A stretch of 33,164 bases of DNA from an uncultured Lachnospiraceae bacterium (GTDB taxonomy: Bacteria; Bacillota; Clostridia; Lachnospirales; Lachnospiraceae), in assembly GCA_900316805.1 (NCBI GenBank), contig ONEJ01000037.1, positions 1 to 33,164 on the forward strand. Reading direction: 5' to 3'. This document shows positions 1 through 7,498 of the stretch, in pieces. A program made the position numbers and the translations under genes. Position 1 is the first letter of the stretch. Every line of letters starts with the position of its first letter. The notes beneath the pieces are model-generated. The model was not told the DNA's origin, made no database searches, and was given only the letters and a program-made list of their open reading frames with translations.

Positions 1-111
1 GAACGTGTATTTCCCGTGCCCGCTTCAGTGTATAGAGGCATTAACTCGCACACGGCTTAGCATAAATCGAGTGTCTGCTGCAGGCGGGGTCGCTGGGAAA
101 TCCATGTGGGA
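1..111 (+). ncRNA. possible structured RNA, partial at left edge, class not identified
   Basis: No protein-coding signal is seen here. The stretch can form nested pairings: 4-15 with 95-106 (core TTTCCC/GGGAAA), CCCGC 19-23 with GCGGG 84-88, and ACTCG 44-48 with CGAGT 68-72. These stack into one long rod with internal loops, an outline reminiscent of 6S RNA, but I found no diagnostic family motif and no tmRNA, SRP or RNase P core. It may begin before the window. It lies upstream of the hemerythrin promoter, so it is not simply that gene's leader. The pairing was done by eye. Confidence 0.3.
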
Positions 112-137
112 AGTTTTAGTTATTAAGTACTAATCAT

Positions 138-165
138 TTTACAAATAAGAAAATCGGTGTATAAT
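138..165 (+). promoter_or_regulatory. sigma-A-type promoter of the hemerythrin gene
   Basis: A -35 box TTTACA (138-143) and a -10 box TATAAT (160-165) are separated by 16 bases. This predicts a start near 172 and an AT-rich leader of about 87 bases before the ATG at 259, which has a GGAGG ribosome binding site six bases upstream. Confidence 0.7.
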
Positions 166-258
166 AATTGTAATGTAAATATTATCCCTGATTAACAGAA
201 ACCTATTCAAAAAAATATCATAAACCAAAATAAATTTTTCAAACCATGGAGGAAAACG

Positions 259-1077
259 ATGTATCAGTTTACAGAAGATTGTCTGACCGGAATTACAGAG
301 ATTGACAATGAACACCGACAGTTGTTTCAGTTGATCAATGAAGCTGCTGCATTAAAAGAGAATGAACGAACACCACGGATGGTATCTGAGATATTATCTC
401 ATCTGGCTGATTACGCAGCAACTCATTTTGGCCACGAAGAGGCCTATATGAAACAGATTGATGATCCTGAGCTTCCACTGCAGCAGAAGGAGCATCAGGC
501 ATTCGTCACAAAAATCAATGGACTTCTCAGCCAGCCTGTGACGGAAGAAAATGCGTCCTCTCTGCTGGATGAGATTCTGCCTTTCCTTGTACGTTGGCTG
601 TATCGCCATATTTTAAGCAGCGATATGATGATCGGAAAACTCAAGCCGGAGGAGCCCTTCGCCTTTACGGCGAAATATTATACCGGCATCAACCAGGTGG
701 ATCAGGAGCACAGCCGTCTCTTCGAAATTATCCGAAAAGCCAATGATCTGATCCACAACGACCTTCTCTACGATAAATTTGACGAGATCATTCATCTTAT
801 CGAAGAACTCAAAGAGTATACCAAATTCCATTTTGCTGATGAGGAAAATGTCATGGCAGAGATGAACTATCCGGGACTGGAAGCCCAGAAACGGGCACAC
901 ACCGCTTTCGTCGATAAGCTGATGGAAATTGATTTAGCACAGATGGATGAGATTGACGATCACCAGCAGGAATACTTGAGTGAACTGATCCAATTTCTGG
1001 CGGGATGGCTGGTAAACCATATCCTTGGCATGGATAAACAGATTGGTTTGTATGCGAGGGAACAGAATCGAATATAG
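259..1077 (+). CDS. tandem (two-domain) bacteriohemerythrin
   Basis: This is a 272-residue cytoplasmic protein made of two hemerythrin domains (about 1-130 and 133-272), where ordinary bacteriohemerythrins have one domain of roughly 135 residues. Hemerythrins bind O2 at a di-iron centre in a four-helix bundle and serve in oxygen sensing, storage or detoxification. Domain 1 shows H19, H56-x3-E60, H79 and H117-x4-D122; domain 2 shows H151, H191-x3-E195, H214 and H254-x4-D259. The usual H-x3-H pair after the second helix is Q75-x3-H79 and Q210-x3-H214, so one expected iron-ligand histidine is glutamine in both domains. No signal peptide or membrane segment is seen. The start is supported by a GGAGG six bases upstream. 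The gene stands alone and is convergent with the next one. In a strict anaerobe an oxygen or iron role is likely but is inference. Confidence 0.93.
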   Translation: MYQFTEDCLTGITEIDNEHRQLFQLINEAAALKENERTPRMVSEILSHLADYAATHFGHEEAYMKQIDDPELPLQQKEHQAFVTKINGLLSQPVTEENASSLLDEILPFLVRWLYRHILSSDMMIGKLKPEEPFAFTAKYYTGINQVDQEHSRLFEIIRKANDLIHNDLLYDKFDEIIHLIEELKEYTKFHFADEENVMAEMNYPGLEAQKRAHTAFVDKLMEIDLAQMDEIDDHQQEYLSELIQFLAGWLVNHILGMDKQIGLYAREQNRI

Positions 1078-1090
1078 CACCATAGTAATA

Positions 1091-1966
1091 CTACTCTTTT
1101 CGTTTGGTAAATAGTTTAGAAGCCTTCGGAATCTTCACATCCAGTGGAATCCCTGTCACCAGCTTAAACACCCATGTAAAGGCAAAAAATACACAGATAG
1201 GGATTCCGCAGGTAGTCACGATCATCACAGCCACCTTCTCAATCATCCGGTTCAGCGATTCCTTTAACTCCTCGGTTTTGGTGCTTACCGTATCCGTTAC
1301 TTTTCCGGCCTCCTCAGCTACCGTTTCTTCTACATTGGATAACCAGCTTCCCACCTTATCCTTCCAGGAAGCATCCCCCTGTATCTGAGTGCTCTCCTGC
1401 TGCTGTGTTTCAACTACCTCTGACAGTTCCGTTTCCAAAATCGCATCATCCACTGACGCACTCTCCGCAAAGGTCTTGTTGATCAGCTGGGTTGCTCCCA
1501 CACTGACCGGCACCAGACACCACATCAAAAATCCCAATGCCAAAAGCTTGAGAGCCAGCACATTTAAAAACCCCTTCCATCCTTTAAGCAGCTGTCCCGC
1601 CGCAATCAGCAGACATCCAATGGGAATCAGAATCTTAAAAGCTGCAAATCCCGTCAACGTCAGCAGATACTTCTCCAAGACAATCGCTACATAAACGATC
1701 ACCATATATCCCGCTACATCAATGAGCTTATCCGCAATGGGAGACAAGGCTTCCCCCGGAACAGCCGCCGCTGCCGTAGAAAGTGCCGTCGCCGCCGTCG
1801 TCATCCCCAAAGCCTGCCCCTTCAGACTCTCCAGCTGCTCTGTACTCTTCTCATAATTATCAATATTAGTGGCAGCCCTCGAAATTCCCCAAAATGAAAT
1901 TGCAGCCACCAATATAAACACAACTGCAATCATCACAGCTTTCACTCTTCCATTTTCCATACCCAT
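1091..1966 (-). CDS. membrane protein of unknown function
   Basis: I do not recognise this 291-residue protein. It has an N-terminal hydrophobic segment (about residues 9-28), three more in the first half (roughly 85-165), a hydrophilic, glutamate- and lysine-rich and probably helical stretch (about 170-240), and a last hydrophobic segment near 245-268 followed by a basic tail. There are no catalytic motifs and no signal-peptidase site I would trust. The start chosen is the ATG at 1966, seven bases after AGGAGG; a GTG two codons further upstream almost touches that ribosome binding site. It lies just downstream of the rnf terminator in the same direction and has its own AT-rich upstream region with a TATAAT at 1986-1991, so it is probably transcribed separately. 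Confidence 0.75.
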   Translation of the reverse strand: MGMENGRVKAVMIAVVFILVAAISFWGISRAATNIDNYEKSTEQLESLKGQALGMTTAATALSTAAAAVPGEALSPIADKLIDVAGYMVIVYVAIVLEKYLLTLTGFAAFKILIPIGCLLIAAGQLLKGWKGFLNVLALKLLALGFLMWCLVPVSVGATQLINKTFAESASVDDAILETELSEVVETQQQESTQIQGDASWKDKVGSWLSNVEETVAEEAGKVTDTVSTKTEELKESLNRMIEKVAVMIVTTCGIPICVFFAFTWVFKLVTGIPLDVKIPKASKLFTKRKE

Positions 1967-2081
1967 AAACACTCCTCCTACAAATATTATAATCAGAAAG
2001 TCTTCCCATACTCTGAATGATTCGCAATTTAAAATTATTTCGATGAGCCACGGCGGGGCGGACTAAAGATCTGCGATCTGC

Positions 2082-2117
2082 GAAAAAATTCAGGCAGAGC
2101 CTCATAGCCCTGCCTGA
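2082..2117 (-). terminator. Rho-independent terminator of the rnf operon
   Basis: On the minus strand a 10-base-pair stem (CAGGCAGGGC with GCTCTGCCTG, one G-U pair, loop TATGAG) is followed by AATTTTTT. It lies ten bases beyond the rnfB stop codon. Confidence 0.9.
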
Positions 2118-2126
2118 CAAAAGCTC

Positions 2127-2915
2127 TTAAAGTATAATCTTCTTCGGACACTTCTCCGCGCAAACGCCACACCCGGTGCACTTCTCCTGATCAATGTAAG
2201 CCACATTGTCAATCACATGAATAGCATCCGACGGACAGTTCTTCTCACAGAGATGACAGCCGATACATCCAACGGAGCAGGCACTCATCACATCCTTGCC
2301 CTTATCCTTGGAGCTGCACTGTACCAGATGCACAGCCTCGTAAGGCACCAGCTCGATCAGGTTCTTCGGACATGCAGCCACACACTTGCCGCAGGCCTTA
2401 CAGGTTTTTGGATCCACCTTTGCGATTCCGTCCACAATATGAATCGAATCGAAAGGACAGGCCTTCACACAATTTCCATAGCCAAGACAGCCGTAATTGC
2501 AGGACTTGGGTCCACCATTTGGAACAAAAGCCATAGCGGCACAGTCTTCCACGCCGGTATACTCGTAATCCTGTTTTGCTTTCTCACAGGTTCCCGCACA
2601 TTTGACAAAGGCTACCTTCTTCACGCTGGCACCGGCAGATACACCCATGATCTCGCCCACCTTGGCAGCCACCGGATCACCACCTACGGGACACTGTCCC
2701 ACAGGTGCCTCTCCCTTTGCGATGGCAGCCGCAAGACCGGAACATCCGGCGTAGCCACAGCCACCGCAGTTATTTCCCGGAAGAACACCAAGAATTGCCT
2801 CCTCACGAGGATCCACTTCTACCTTGAACTTCTCACCGGAGATTCCGAGGAAAAATCCAAGAATAATTCCCACACAGCCCACCACCAGGGCTGCAGTAAT
2901 AATTCCAGTTATCAT
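2127..2915 (-). CDS. rnfB: RnfB, iron-sulfur subunit of the Rnf complex
   Basis: RnfB is the peripheral cytoplasmic subunit thought to accept electrons from ferredoxin and pass them into the Rnf complex, which drives Na+ or H+ export while reducing NAD+. The 262 residues start with a membrane anchor (about 3-25). The Rnf-type [4Fe-4S] motif C50-x2-C53-x4-C58 ... C75 follows, and then a long ferredoxin region with at least four CxxCxxC...CP-type clusters between about 137 and 258. There are thus more clusters than in the short proteobacterial form, as is usual for Clostridia. It is the last gene of rnfCDGEAB, 13 bases after rnfA, and is followed by the operon terminator. Confidence 0.97.
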   Translation of the reverse strand: MITGIITAALVVGCVGIILGFFLGISGEKFKVEVDPREEAILGVLPGNNCGGCGYAGCSGLAAAIAKGEAPVGQCPVGGDPVAAKVGEIMGVSAGASVKKVAFVKCAGTCEKAKQDYEYTGVEDCAAMAFVPNGGPKSCNYGCLGYGNCVKACPFDSIHIVDGIAKVDPKTCKACGKCVAACPKNLIELVPYEAVHLVQCSSKDKGKDVMSACSVGCIGCHLCEKNCPSDAIHVIDNVAYIDQEKCTGCGVCAEKCPKKIIL

Positions 2916-2928
2916 ACGTCGTTTCCTC

Positions 2929-3534
2929 CTAAATCATTCCTGAGAATCCCATGAAGGCAATGGACATCAGGCAGGCGGTAACCAGAACGATTGCCGTACC
3001 CTGAAATGTCTTCGGGATGTCATTGTATTCAATTTTCTCACGGATTCCTGCCATCAGCACGATTGCGATAAAGAAGCCGACAGCGGTAGAAAATCCGTAA
3101 ACCACGCCCTCCAGCAGATTGTACTCGTAGGTAACGCAGTTTAATGCCACACCTAAAACCGCACAGTTTGTGGTGATCAGCGGAAGGTAAACACCTAAAG
3201 ACTTATAGAGCGCCGGCATTTTCTTCTTCAAGAACATCTCAACAAACTGTACCAGTGATGCGATTACGAGAATAAACACGATGGTCTTCAAATAAGTAAG
3301 ATCTATTCCCTTGCTTAAAAGGAATGGATTCGCCAGGACAAATTTGTAGATCAGTCCGGTAATGAAAGAAGAAATCGTAATAACGAAAATAACCGCACCG
3401 CCCATTCCTGCAGCCGTCTCTGTCTTCTTGGAAACACCAAGGAACGGACAGATACCGAGGAACTGGCTTAATACTACGTTATTGACGATTGCAGAACCTA
3501 CTGCAATCAACACTAATGAAGCTAATGTACTCAT
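2929..3534 (-). CDS. rnfA: RnfA, membrane subunit of the Rnf complex
   Basis: RnfA is an integral membrane subunit which, with its paralogue RnfE, forms the pseudo-symmetric core and holds a membrane-embedded [2Fe-2S] cluster between conserved cysteines. The 201-residue product has the family's usual size and six hydrophobic segments. The two cysteine loops are visible as GICPFLG (about 27-33) and NCAVLG (about 123-128). The ATG follows an AGGAGGGG-like site. It sits between rnfE (14 bases away) and rnfB in one transcription unit. Confidence 0.97.
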   Translation of the reverse strand: MSTLASLVLIAVGSAIVNNVVLSQFLGICPFLGVSKKTETAAGMGGAVIFVITISSFITGLIYKFVLANPFLLSKGIDLTYLKTIVFILVIASLVQFVEMFLKKKMPALYKSLGVYLPLITTNCAVLGVALNCVTYEYNLLEGVVYGFSTAVGFFIAIVLMAGIREKIEYNDIPKTFQGTAIVLVTACLMSIAFMGFSGMI

Positions 3535-3548
3535 GTCTTATCCCCTCC

Positions 3549-4280
3549 TTATTCCTGCTTTGCACTGTCAGATACTTTCACAGTGGAAGCACTTTTTCCC
3601 GTGCACATGGCTGACTGGCCACAGTGTGCACAGTCACCGGACAGACATCCTGCCGGCTCTGCAAGAGGTGTGCCCTTTGCTGCCATCTTCTTACGGATGA
3701 TATTCATTCCCGCAACAAGAAAAGCCAATACCAGGAAGGCACCCGGAGCCATGATAAAAATGGTAATTGGGGTAAATCCCTCAATTGCTGATAAGAACGG
3801 CATATTGAAGAAGGTTCCCGCACCGAGAAGCTCACGGATCAGACCGATGATGGTAAGACCAATGGTAAATCCAAGTCCCATACCGATTCCGTCAAAAATG
3901 GACTCCAACGGGCCATTCTTGGAAGCGTAGCTTTCTGCACGGCCCAGAATAATACAGTTTACAACGATCAGCGGGATATACACGCCCAAAGCCTTAGACA
4001 GGCTTGGCAGGTATGCCGCCATCAGAAACTGAACCACGGTAACCAGCGAAGCTACAATGACGATATAAGCCGGCATACGCACGCCGTTTGGAATCACCTT
4101 ACGGAACAGGGAAATCAAAAGGTTGGAGCAGATAAGCACCACCATAGTAGAAAGTCCCATGCCCAGACCATTGATTGCCGATGAAGTAACGGCAAGGGTC
4201 GGACACATTCCAAGCATCAGCACGAAAGTCGGGTTTTCCTTAATGACACCATTATATAAACGTTCTGTATATTTGTTCAT
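3549..4280 (-). CDS. rnfE: RnfE, membrane subunit with a cysteine-rich C-terminal tail
   Basis: RnfE is the RnfA paralogue of the membrane core. The cluster-binding loops GMCPTLA (C26) and NCIILG (C109) are present, and the six-helix part ends near residue 195. Unlike the classical subunit of about 200-210 residues, this 243-residue protein has a hydrophilic tail with four cysteines, C212-x4-C217-x2-C220-x5-C226, which looks like a metal or Fe-S site. The function of the tail is unknown. The start overlaps the rnfG stop as TAATG, which points to translational coupling. The gene is fourth in rnfCDGEAB. Confidence 0.95.
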   Translation of the reverse strand: MNKYTERLYNGVIKENPTFVLMLGMCPTLAVTSSAINGLGMGLSTMVVLICSNLLISLFRKVIPNGVRMPAYIVIVASLVTVVQFLMAAYLPSLSKALGVYIPLIVVNCIILGRAESYASKNGPLESIFDGIGMGLGFTIGLTIIGLIRELLGAGTFFNMPFLSAIEGFTPITIFIMAPGAFLVLAFLVAGMNIIRKKMAAKGTPLAEPAGCLSGDCAHCGQSAMCTGKSASTVKVSDSAKQE

Positions 4281-4885
4281 TACTGTACACCTCCTAACGC
4301 GTTCTGGAAGTAGTATAAAGCAGCATTGCAGCCATTTGCCATCGCCTTGGAGGTAATGGTGGAACCGGTGATTGCCTCAATCTGGTCATCAGATGCAGGG
4401 GTCTGCTTTACCACAGAGAATTTATCAACCTTCTTGTTCTGGAACTGGCTGTAAAACTCTTCATCCTCAGCCTTCATACCGAGGCCGGGGGTCTCACCGA
4501 TGTCCGTAATGGAATAACCGTTTACGGTTCCATCGCTGCAGATACCGACAGAGAAAGTAATGCTTCCCTGGCTTCCATCCTTTGCGGTTACGGTAATGAC
4601 ATAGCCAAGGGCGTTGCCGCTTCCATCCACAGCGGTCTCCACATCATCAATGGTGTCGCTGTAGCCTGCGTCGGCCACCATCTGGTTGGCCTCCTCCTTG
4701 TCATACTCGTAAGGAGTGAAATCCTCTGCATCTGCAAAGACCGCCTGATAGGCTTCTCTGGTAGCCGCTGCATTTGCCTCATCAATGGGTTTCTTGGTAA
4801 TTCCGTAAACCACACCGAGGATCAGTCCCAAAACCAGTGTAAAGGCAGTTAATATCAAAGCGTCATGTACAATCTGTTTATTCAT
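4280..4885 (-). CDS. rnfG: RnfG, FMN-binding subunit of the Rnf complex
   Basis: RnfG carries a covalently bound FMN on the outer face of the membrane and relays electrons in the Rnf complex. The 201 residues have one N-terminal membrane segment (about 8-29), an extracytoplasmic FMN-binding domain, and the flavinylation motif TGST at 173-176, with T176 as the probable FMN attachment site. Its start lies 8 bases inside the end of rnfD and its stop overlaps the rnfE start, so translation is probably coupled on both sides. No flavin transferase (ApbE) gene is in the window. Confidence 0.96.
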   Translation of the reverse strand: MNKQIVHDALILTAFTLVLGLILGVVYGITKKPIDEANAAATREAYQAVFADAEDFTPYEYDKEEANQMVADAGYSDTIDDVETAVDGSGNALGYVITVTAKDGSQGSITFSVGICSDGTVNGYSITDIGETPGLGMKAEDEEFYSQFQNKKVDKFSVVKQTPASDDQIEAITGSTITSKAMANGCNAALYYFQNALGGVQ

Positions 4886-5834
4886 TCTTCTTTGCCTCCT
4901 TTACAACACCAAATGCTCTCGGCACGGTAAACTTCTCAATAATCGGCACCAGAAGGTTGCTTAAGATGATGGCGAAGGAAACGCCCTCCGCATTGGCACC
5001 GAAGCAGCGGAAAATACCCGTCAGAAGACCGCAGCAAATACCGAAGACGATCTGTCCCGCAGGCGTTACCGGTGAAGTTACATAATCCGTTGCCATAAAG
5101 AATGCTCCAAGCATCAGACCACCGCCGCAAAGCTGGGCAACCACGTAAGTCACATCAAATCTCTGGGCACCGAAAACAAACATAAACAATGCAAAGGTCA
5201 CAATGTAAGCTGCCGGAATCCGAAGCGTAATCACACCCAGCATAATCAGAATAATGGCACCGATCAGAATCGCAATGACAGATGTCTCGCCAATGGTTCC
5301 CGGAATCTTACCGGTCAGCATATCCATCACATTCACAGAGGATAAGCCTTCGTTTCTGATCATACCAAGGGGAGTTGCCCCGGAATATGCCTCATATCTG
5401 CCGGCATTAAAATTCGTCATGTCTGCCGCAAAAGCGATCAGCAGGAAACAGCGTCCGCCAAGGGCAGGATTCATAAAGTTCTGTCCCAGACCGCCGAAAA
5501 GCATCTTGACGATCACAATGGCAAATACACCACCGATGACAGCCTCCCACCAGGGAAGGGATGCCGGCAGGTTTAAAGCAAGCAGAAGGCCCGTTACTAC
5601 AGCACTTAAATCCGGCAGGGAATTCTTTTTATGTACAATCTTGTCAAACGCCCACTCGGAAACCACACAACTTGCAATGGTTACTAAAATTAACATCAGT
5701 GCCCGTAAGCCAAAATTCCAGATACCAAAAAGACTGGCAGGAAGTAAAGCAAGAATCACATAAAGCATGATTCTGCTGGTCGAATCCTTGGCACGAACAT
5801 GTGGTGAAGATGAAACCTGATATTTTTCACTCAC
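4878..5834 (-). CDS. rnfD: RnfD, FMN-binding membrane subunit of the Rnf complex
   Basis: RnfD is a polytopic membrane subunit with a covalent FMN and is related to NqrB. The 318-residue protein shows about eight or more hydrophobic segments and the flavinylation motif SGATPL with T154 as the attachment site. The N-terminal sequence SSPHVRAKDSTSRIM matches the family's cytoplasmic start. It follows rnfC by 17 bases and its last codons overlap rnfG by 8 bases. Confidence 0.97.
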   Translation of the reverse strand: MSEKYQVSSSPHVRAKDSTSRIMLYVILALLPASLFGIWNFGLRALMLILVTIASCVVSEWAFDKIVHKKNSLPDLSAVVTGLLLALNLPASLPWWEAVIGGVFAIVIVKMLFGGLGQNFMNPALGGRCFLLIAFAADMTNFNAGRYEAYSGATPLGMIRNEGLSSVNVMDMLTGKIPGTIGETSVIAILIGAIILIMLGVITLRIPAAYIVTFALFMFVFGAQRFDVTYVVAQLCGGGLMLGAFFMATDYVTSPVTPAGQIVFGICCGLLTGIFRCFGANAEGVSFAIILSNLLVPIIEKFTVPRAFGVVKEAKKNE

Positions 5835-5851
5835 AACAATCCACCTCTTTC

Positions 5852-7174
5852 TTATTTTTTCTTTCTCTTCTCAGCTAATACGAGTTTCTTCATGGTCTTC
5901 ACAGACTGAGCCACCTGTCTTCTTGAAGGACATACGTAACTGCAGCTTCCGCATTCGATACATTCCAGACCGTTCCATTTCTCGAACTCTTCCATCCGTC
6001 CGGTATTGCCAAACTGGGCCAGACGACAGGGAATCAGGTTCTCCGGGCATGCCTCCACGCAGCGACCGCAGTTAATGCAGGCAATCGGTGCATTGGCCGC
6101 AACAGCATCCTTTGTCATGCATAAAAGCGAAGAAGTTGTCTTCGTGGTTGGAACATCCAGACCAAACAGGGCGAAGCCCATCATGGGACCACCGGAAATA
6201 ATTTTCTCCGGCTCTGTCTTAAAACCACCCGCAGCCTCCACCAGCTGTGTGTAAGGAGTTCCCATGCTGTACAGGAAGTTGGATGGATTTGCAATGGCAT
6301 CACCGGTGATGGTAGCGATACGCTTCATGACCGGAACGCCCTTCTTAACGGCATTGTAAACCGCAATCATGGTCTCCACGTTGTCTACGATGCAGCCTGC
6401 ATCTGCCGGAAGCATCTTGGAATTGATGGCCCGTCCGGTTACCGCATAGATCAGCTGACGCTCACCACCCTGTGGATACTTGGTCATCAGCTCACAGACC
6501 TCCATACGGGGCTCATCCTTTACCAGTTCCTTCAGTTTCGCAATACAATCGGGTTTATTATTCTCTACACCGAATACACCCTTTGCATTGTCAAACAGCT
6601 GCAGGATGATCTTCATACCGGCTACCAGATCCTCCGGGCTTTCCAGCATCCGGCGGTAGTCAGCCGTCAGATACGGTTCACACTCTGCACAGTTTGCAAT
6701 AATATACTCGATCTTGTCCGGCTCCTTGGGAGAAAGCTTTACATGGGTAGGGAATCCGGCTCCTCCCATTCCCACAACGCCTGCTTCCTTTACCCTGCCA
6801 ATGATTTCTTCCTTCGAAAGGGTCGTCACATCATCCACAGGATGATATTCCACTTCCTTAAATTCGCCGTCGCTCTCGATCACAATGGAATTCACCATAT
6901 CGCCCACAGCGACACGCCGTTTTTCAATCTTAGTGACCTTGCCGGATACGGATGAATAAATGGGAGAAGAAACGAAGCCGCCGGCCTCTGCAATCTTCTG
7001 TCCCTTAAGCACCGTATCGCCGACTGCGACAACCGGAGTCGCCGGAGCCCCAATGTGCTGCGACAATGGGAAAACCAGTTCTCCTTTGGGTAAAACTTCT
7101 TTGATTGGCGAATTCTTGGCAAGTTCCTTGCCTTCAAAAGGATGCACGCCGCCTTTAAATGTTTTCGAACCCAT
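5852..7174 (-). CDS. rnfC: RnfC, NADH/FMN and Fe-S subunit of the Rnf complex
   Basis: RnfC is the cytoplasmic subunit that reduces NAD+ and carries FMN plus two [4Fe-4S] clusters. The 440 residues show the barrel-like N-terminus, the glycine-rich flavin/NADH region with GMGGAGFPTHVKL (about 134-146), and two cluster motifs, CINCGRCVEACP (about 366) and CIECGSCSYVCP (about 405). It ends in a basic tail. It is the first gene of the rnf operon. A purine-rich GAGGAAAGAGGG lies ahead of the ATG, and an extended -10 promoter lies about 66 bases upstream. Confidence 0.97.
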   Translation of the reverse strand: MGSKTFKGGVHPFEGKELAKNSPIKEVLPKGELVFPLSQHIGAPATPVVAVGDTVLKGQKIAEAGGFVSSPIYSSVSGKVTKIEKRRVAVGDMVNSIVIESDGEFKEVEYHPVDDVTTLSKEEIIGRVKEAGVVGMGGAGFPTHVKLSPKEPDKIEYIIANCAECEPYLTADYRRMLESPEDLVAGMKIILQLFDNAKGVFGVENNKPDCIAKLKELVKDEPRMEVCELMTKYPQGGERQLIYAVTGRAINSKMLPADAGCIVDNVETMIAVYNAVKKGVPVMKRIATITGDAIANPSNFLYSMGTPYTQLVEAAGGFKTEPEKIISGGPMMGFALFGLDVPTTKTTSSLLCMTKDAVAANAPIACINCGRCVEACPENLIPCRLAQFGNTGRMEEFEKWNGLECIECGSCSYVCPSRRQVAQSVKTMKKLVLAEKRKKK

Positions 7175-7214
7175 TCTTGTGCCCTCTTTCCTCTATAGAT
7201 TTGTCAAAACGTAT

Positions 7215-7228
7215 TATGTTTTAACATA
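7215..7228. promoter_or_regulatory. palindrome just downstream of the predicted rnf start
   Basis: TATGTTTTAACATA is a perfect 6-2-6 palindrome at about +5 to +18 of the predicted rnf transcript. That position suits a repressor site. It does not match the Rex consensus. The binding protein is unknown. Confidence 0.4.
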
Positions 7229-7239
7229 TAACCAATTAA

Positions 7240-7268
7240 ATTATAGCACTTTATTACAAATATTGAAC
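7240..7268 (-). promoter_or_regulatory. extended -10 promoter of the rnf operon
   Basis: On the minus strand TGCTATAAT (7240-7248) gives a perfect extended -10 element. The -35 region 16-17 bases upstream (7262-7268) matches the consensus poorly, so the promoter may depend on an activator or on the TG motif. The predicted start is near 7233. Confidence 0.6.
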
Positions 7269-7285
7269 CCTCTTTTCCTTTATTC

Positions 7286-7311
7286 CTATTGTACTAATTT
7301 CAGTACAATAG
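7286..7311. promoter_or_regulatory. 10-bp perfect inverted repeat upstream of the rnf promoter
   Basis: CTATTGTACT and AGTACAATAG are exact inverted arms with a six-base spacer (AATTTC). The centre is about 65 bases upstream of the predicted rnf start, a typical activator position. No U-tract follows on either strand, so a terminator is unlikely. Confidence 0.55.
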
Positions 7312-7427
7312 AGCGGATTACCATTTGCTGCTATTGAACCATCAATAATGATTTTGCATCTGAAACAACCTTATAGGTATCATAAGAACCATCCCAGTTC
7401 TTCCTATTCTCTTTTCCTTATGGAATA

Positions 7428-7439
7428 CGTGACGTCACG
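7428..7439. promoter_or_regulatory. 12-bp palindrome overlapping the -35 box of the YprB-like gene
   Basis: CGTGACGTCACG is a perfect 12-base palindrome that covers the GTGACG -35 box. It stands out as GC-rich in AT-rich surroundings and is well placed for a repressor. Confidence 0.45.
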
Positions 7440-7457
7440 AAAGAAATGTGTTAAAAT
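7429..7457 (+). promoter_or_regulatory. promoter of the YprB-like gene
   Basis: GTGACG (7429-7434), a 17-base spacer and TAAAAT (7452-7457) preceded by TGT (an extended -10) form a plausible promoter, with a start near 7464 and a leader of about 35 bases. Confidence 0.55.
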
Positions 7458-7498
7458 AAATTTTAATGATAGTTTTTTATGTTAAGGGGAGTTTTTGA

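Larger units (their letters stand above)
7175..7498. other. divergent intergenic region between rnfC and the YprB-like gene
   Basis: These 324 AT-rich bases hold no gene. They contain a promoter facing each way and three palindromes: 7215-7228, 7286-7311 and 7428-7439. I see no riboswitch-like conserved core and no repeated array. Confidence 0.7.

Noticed and set aside
1-120. tmRNA, SRP RNA or RNase P RNA at the left edge
   Set aside because: No tag-peptide frame with tRNA-like end, no SRP GGAA tetraloop core and no RNase P conserved core could be found.
2217-2954. Plus-strand open frame rich in His and Thr across rnfB
   Set aside because: It is complementary to the cysteine-rich ferredoxin repeats of rnfB, which explains the odd composition.
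7286-7311. Inverted repeat considered as a terminator
   Set aside because: No U-run follows on either strand, it is AT-rich, and no gene ends nearby; a regulator site fits better.
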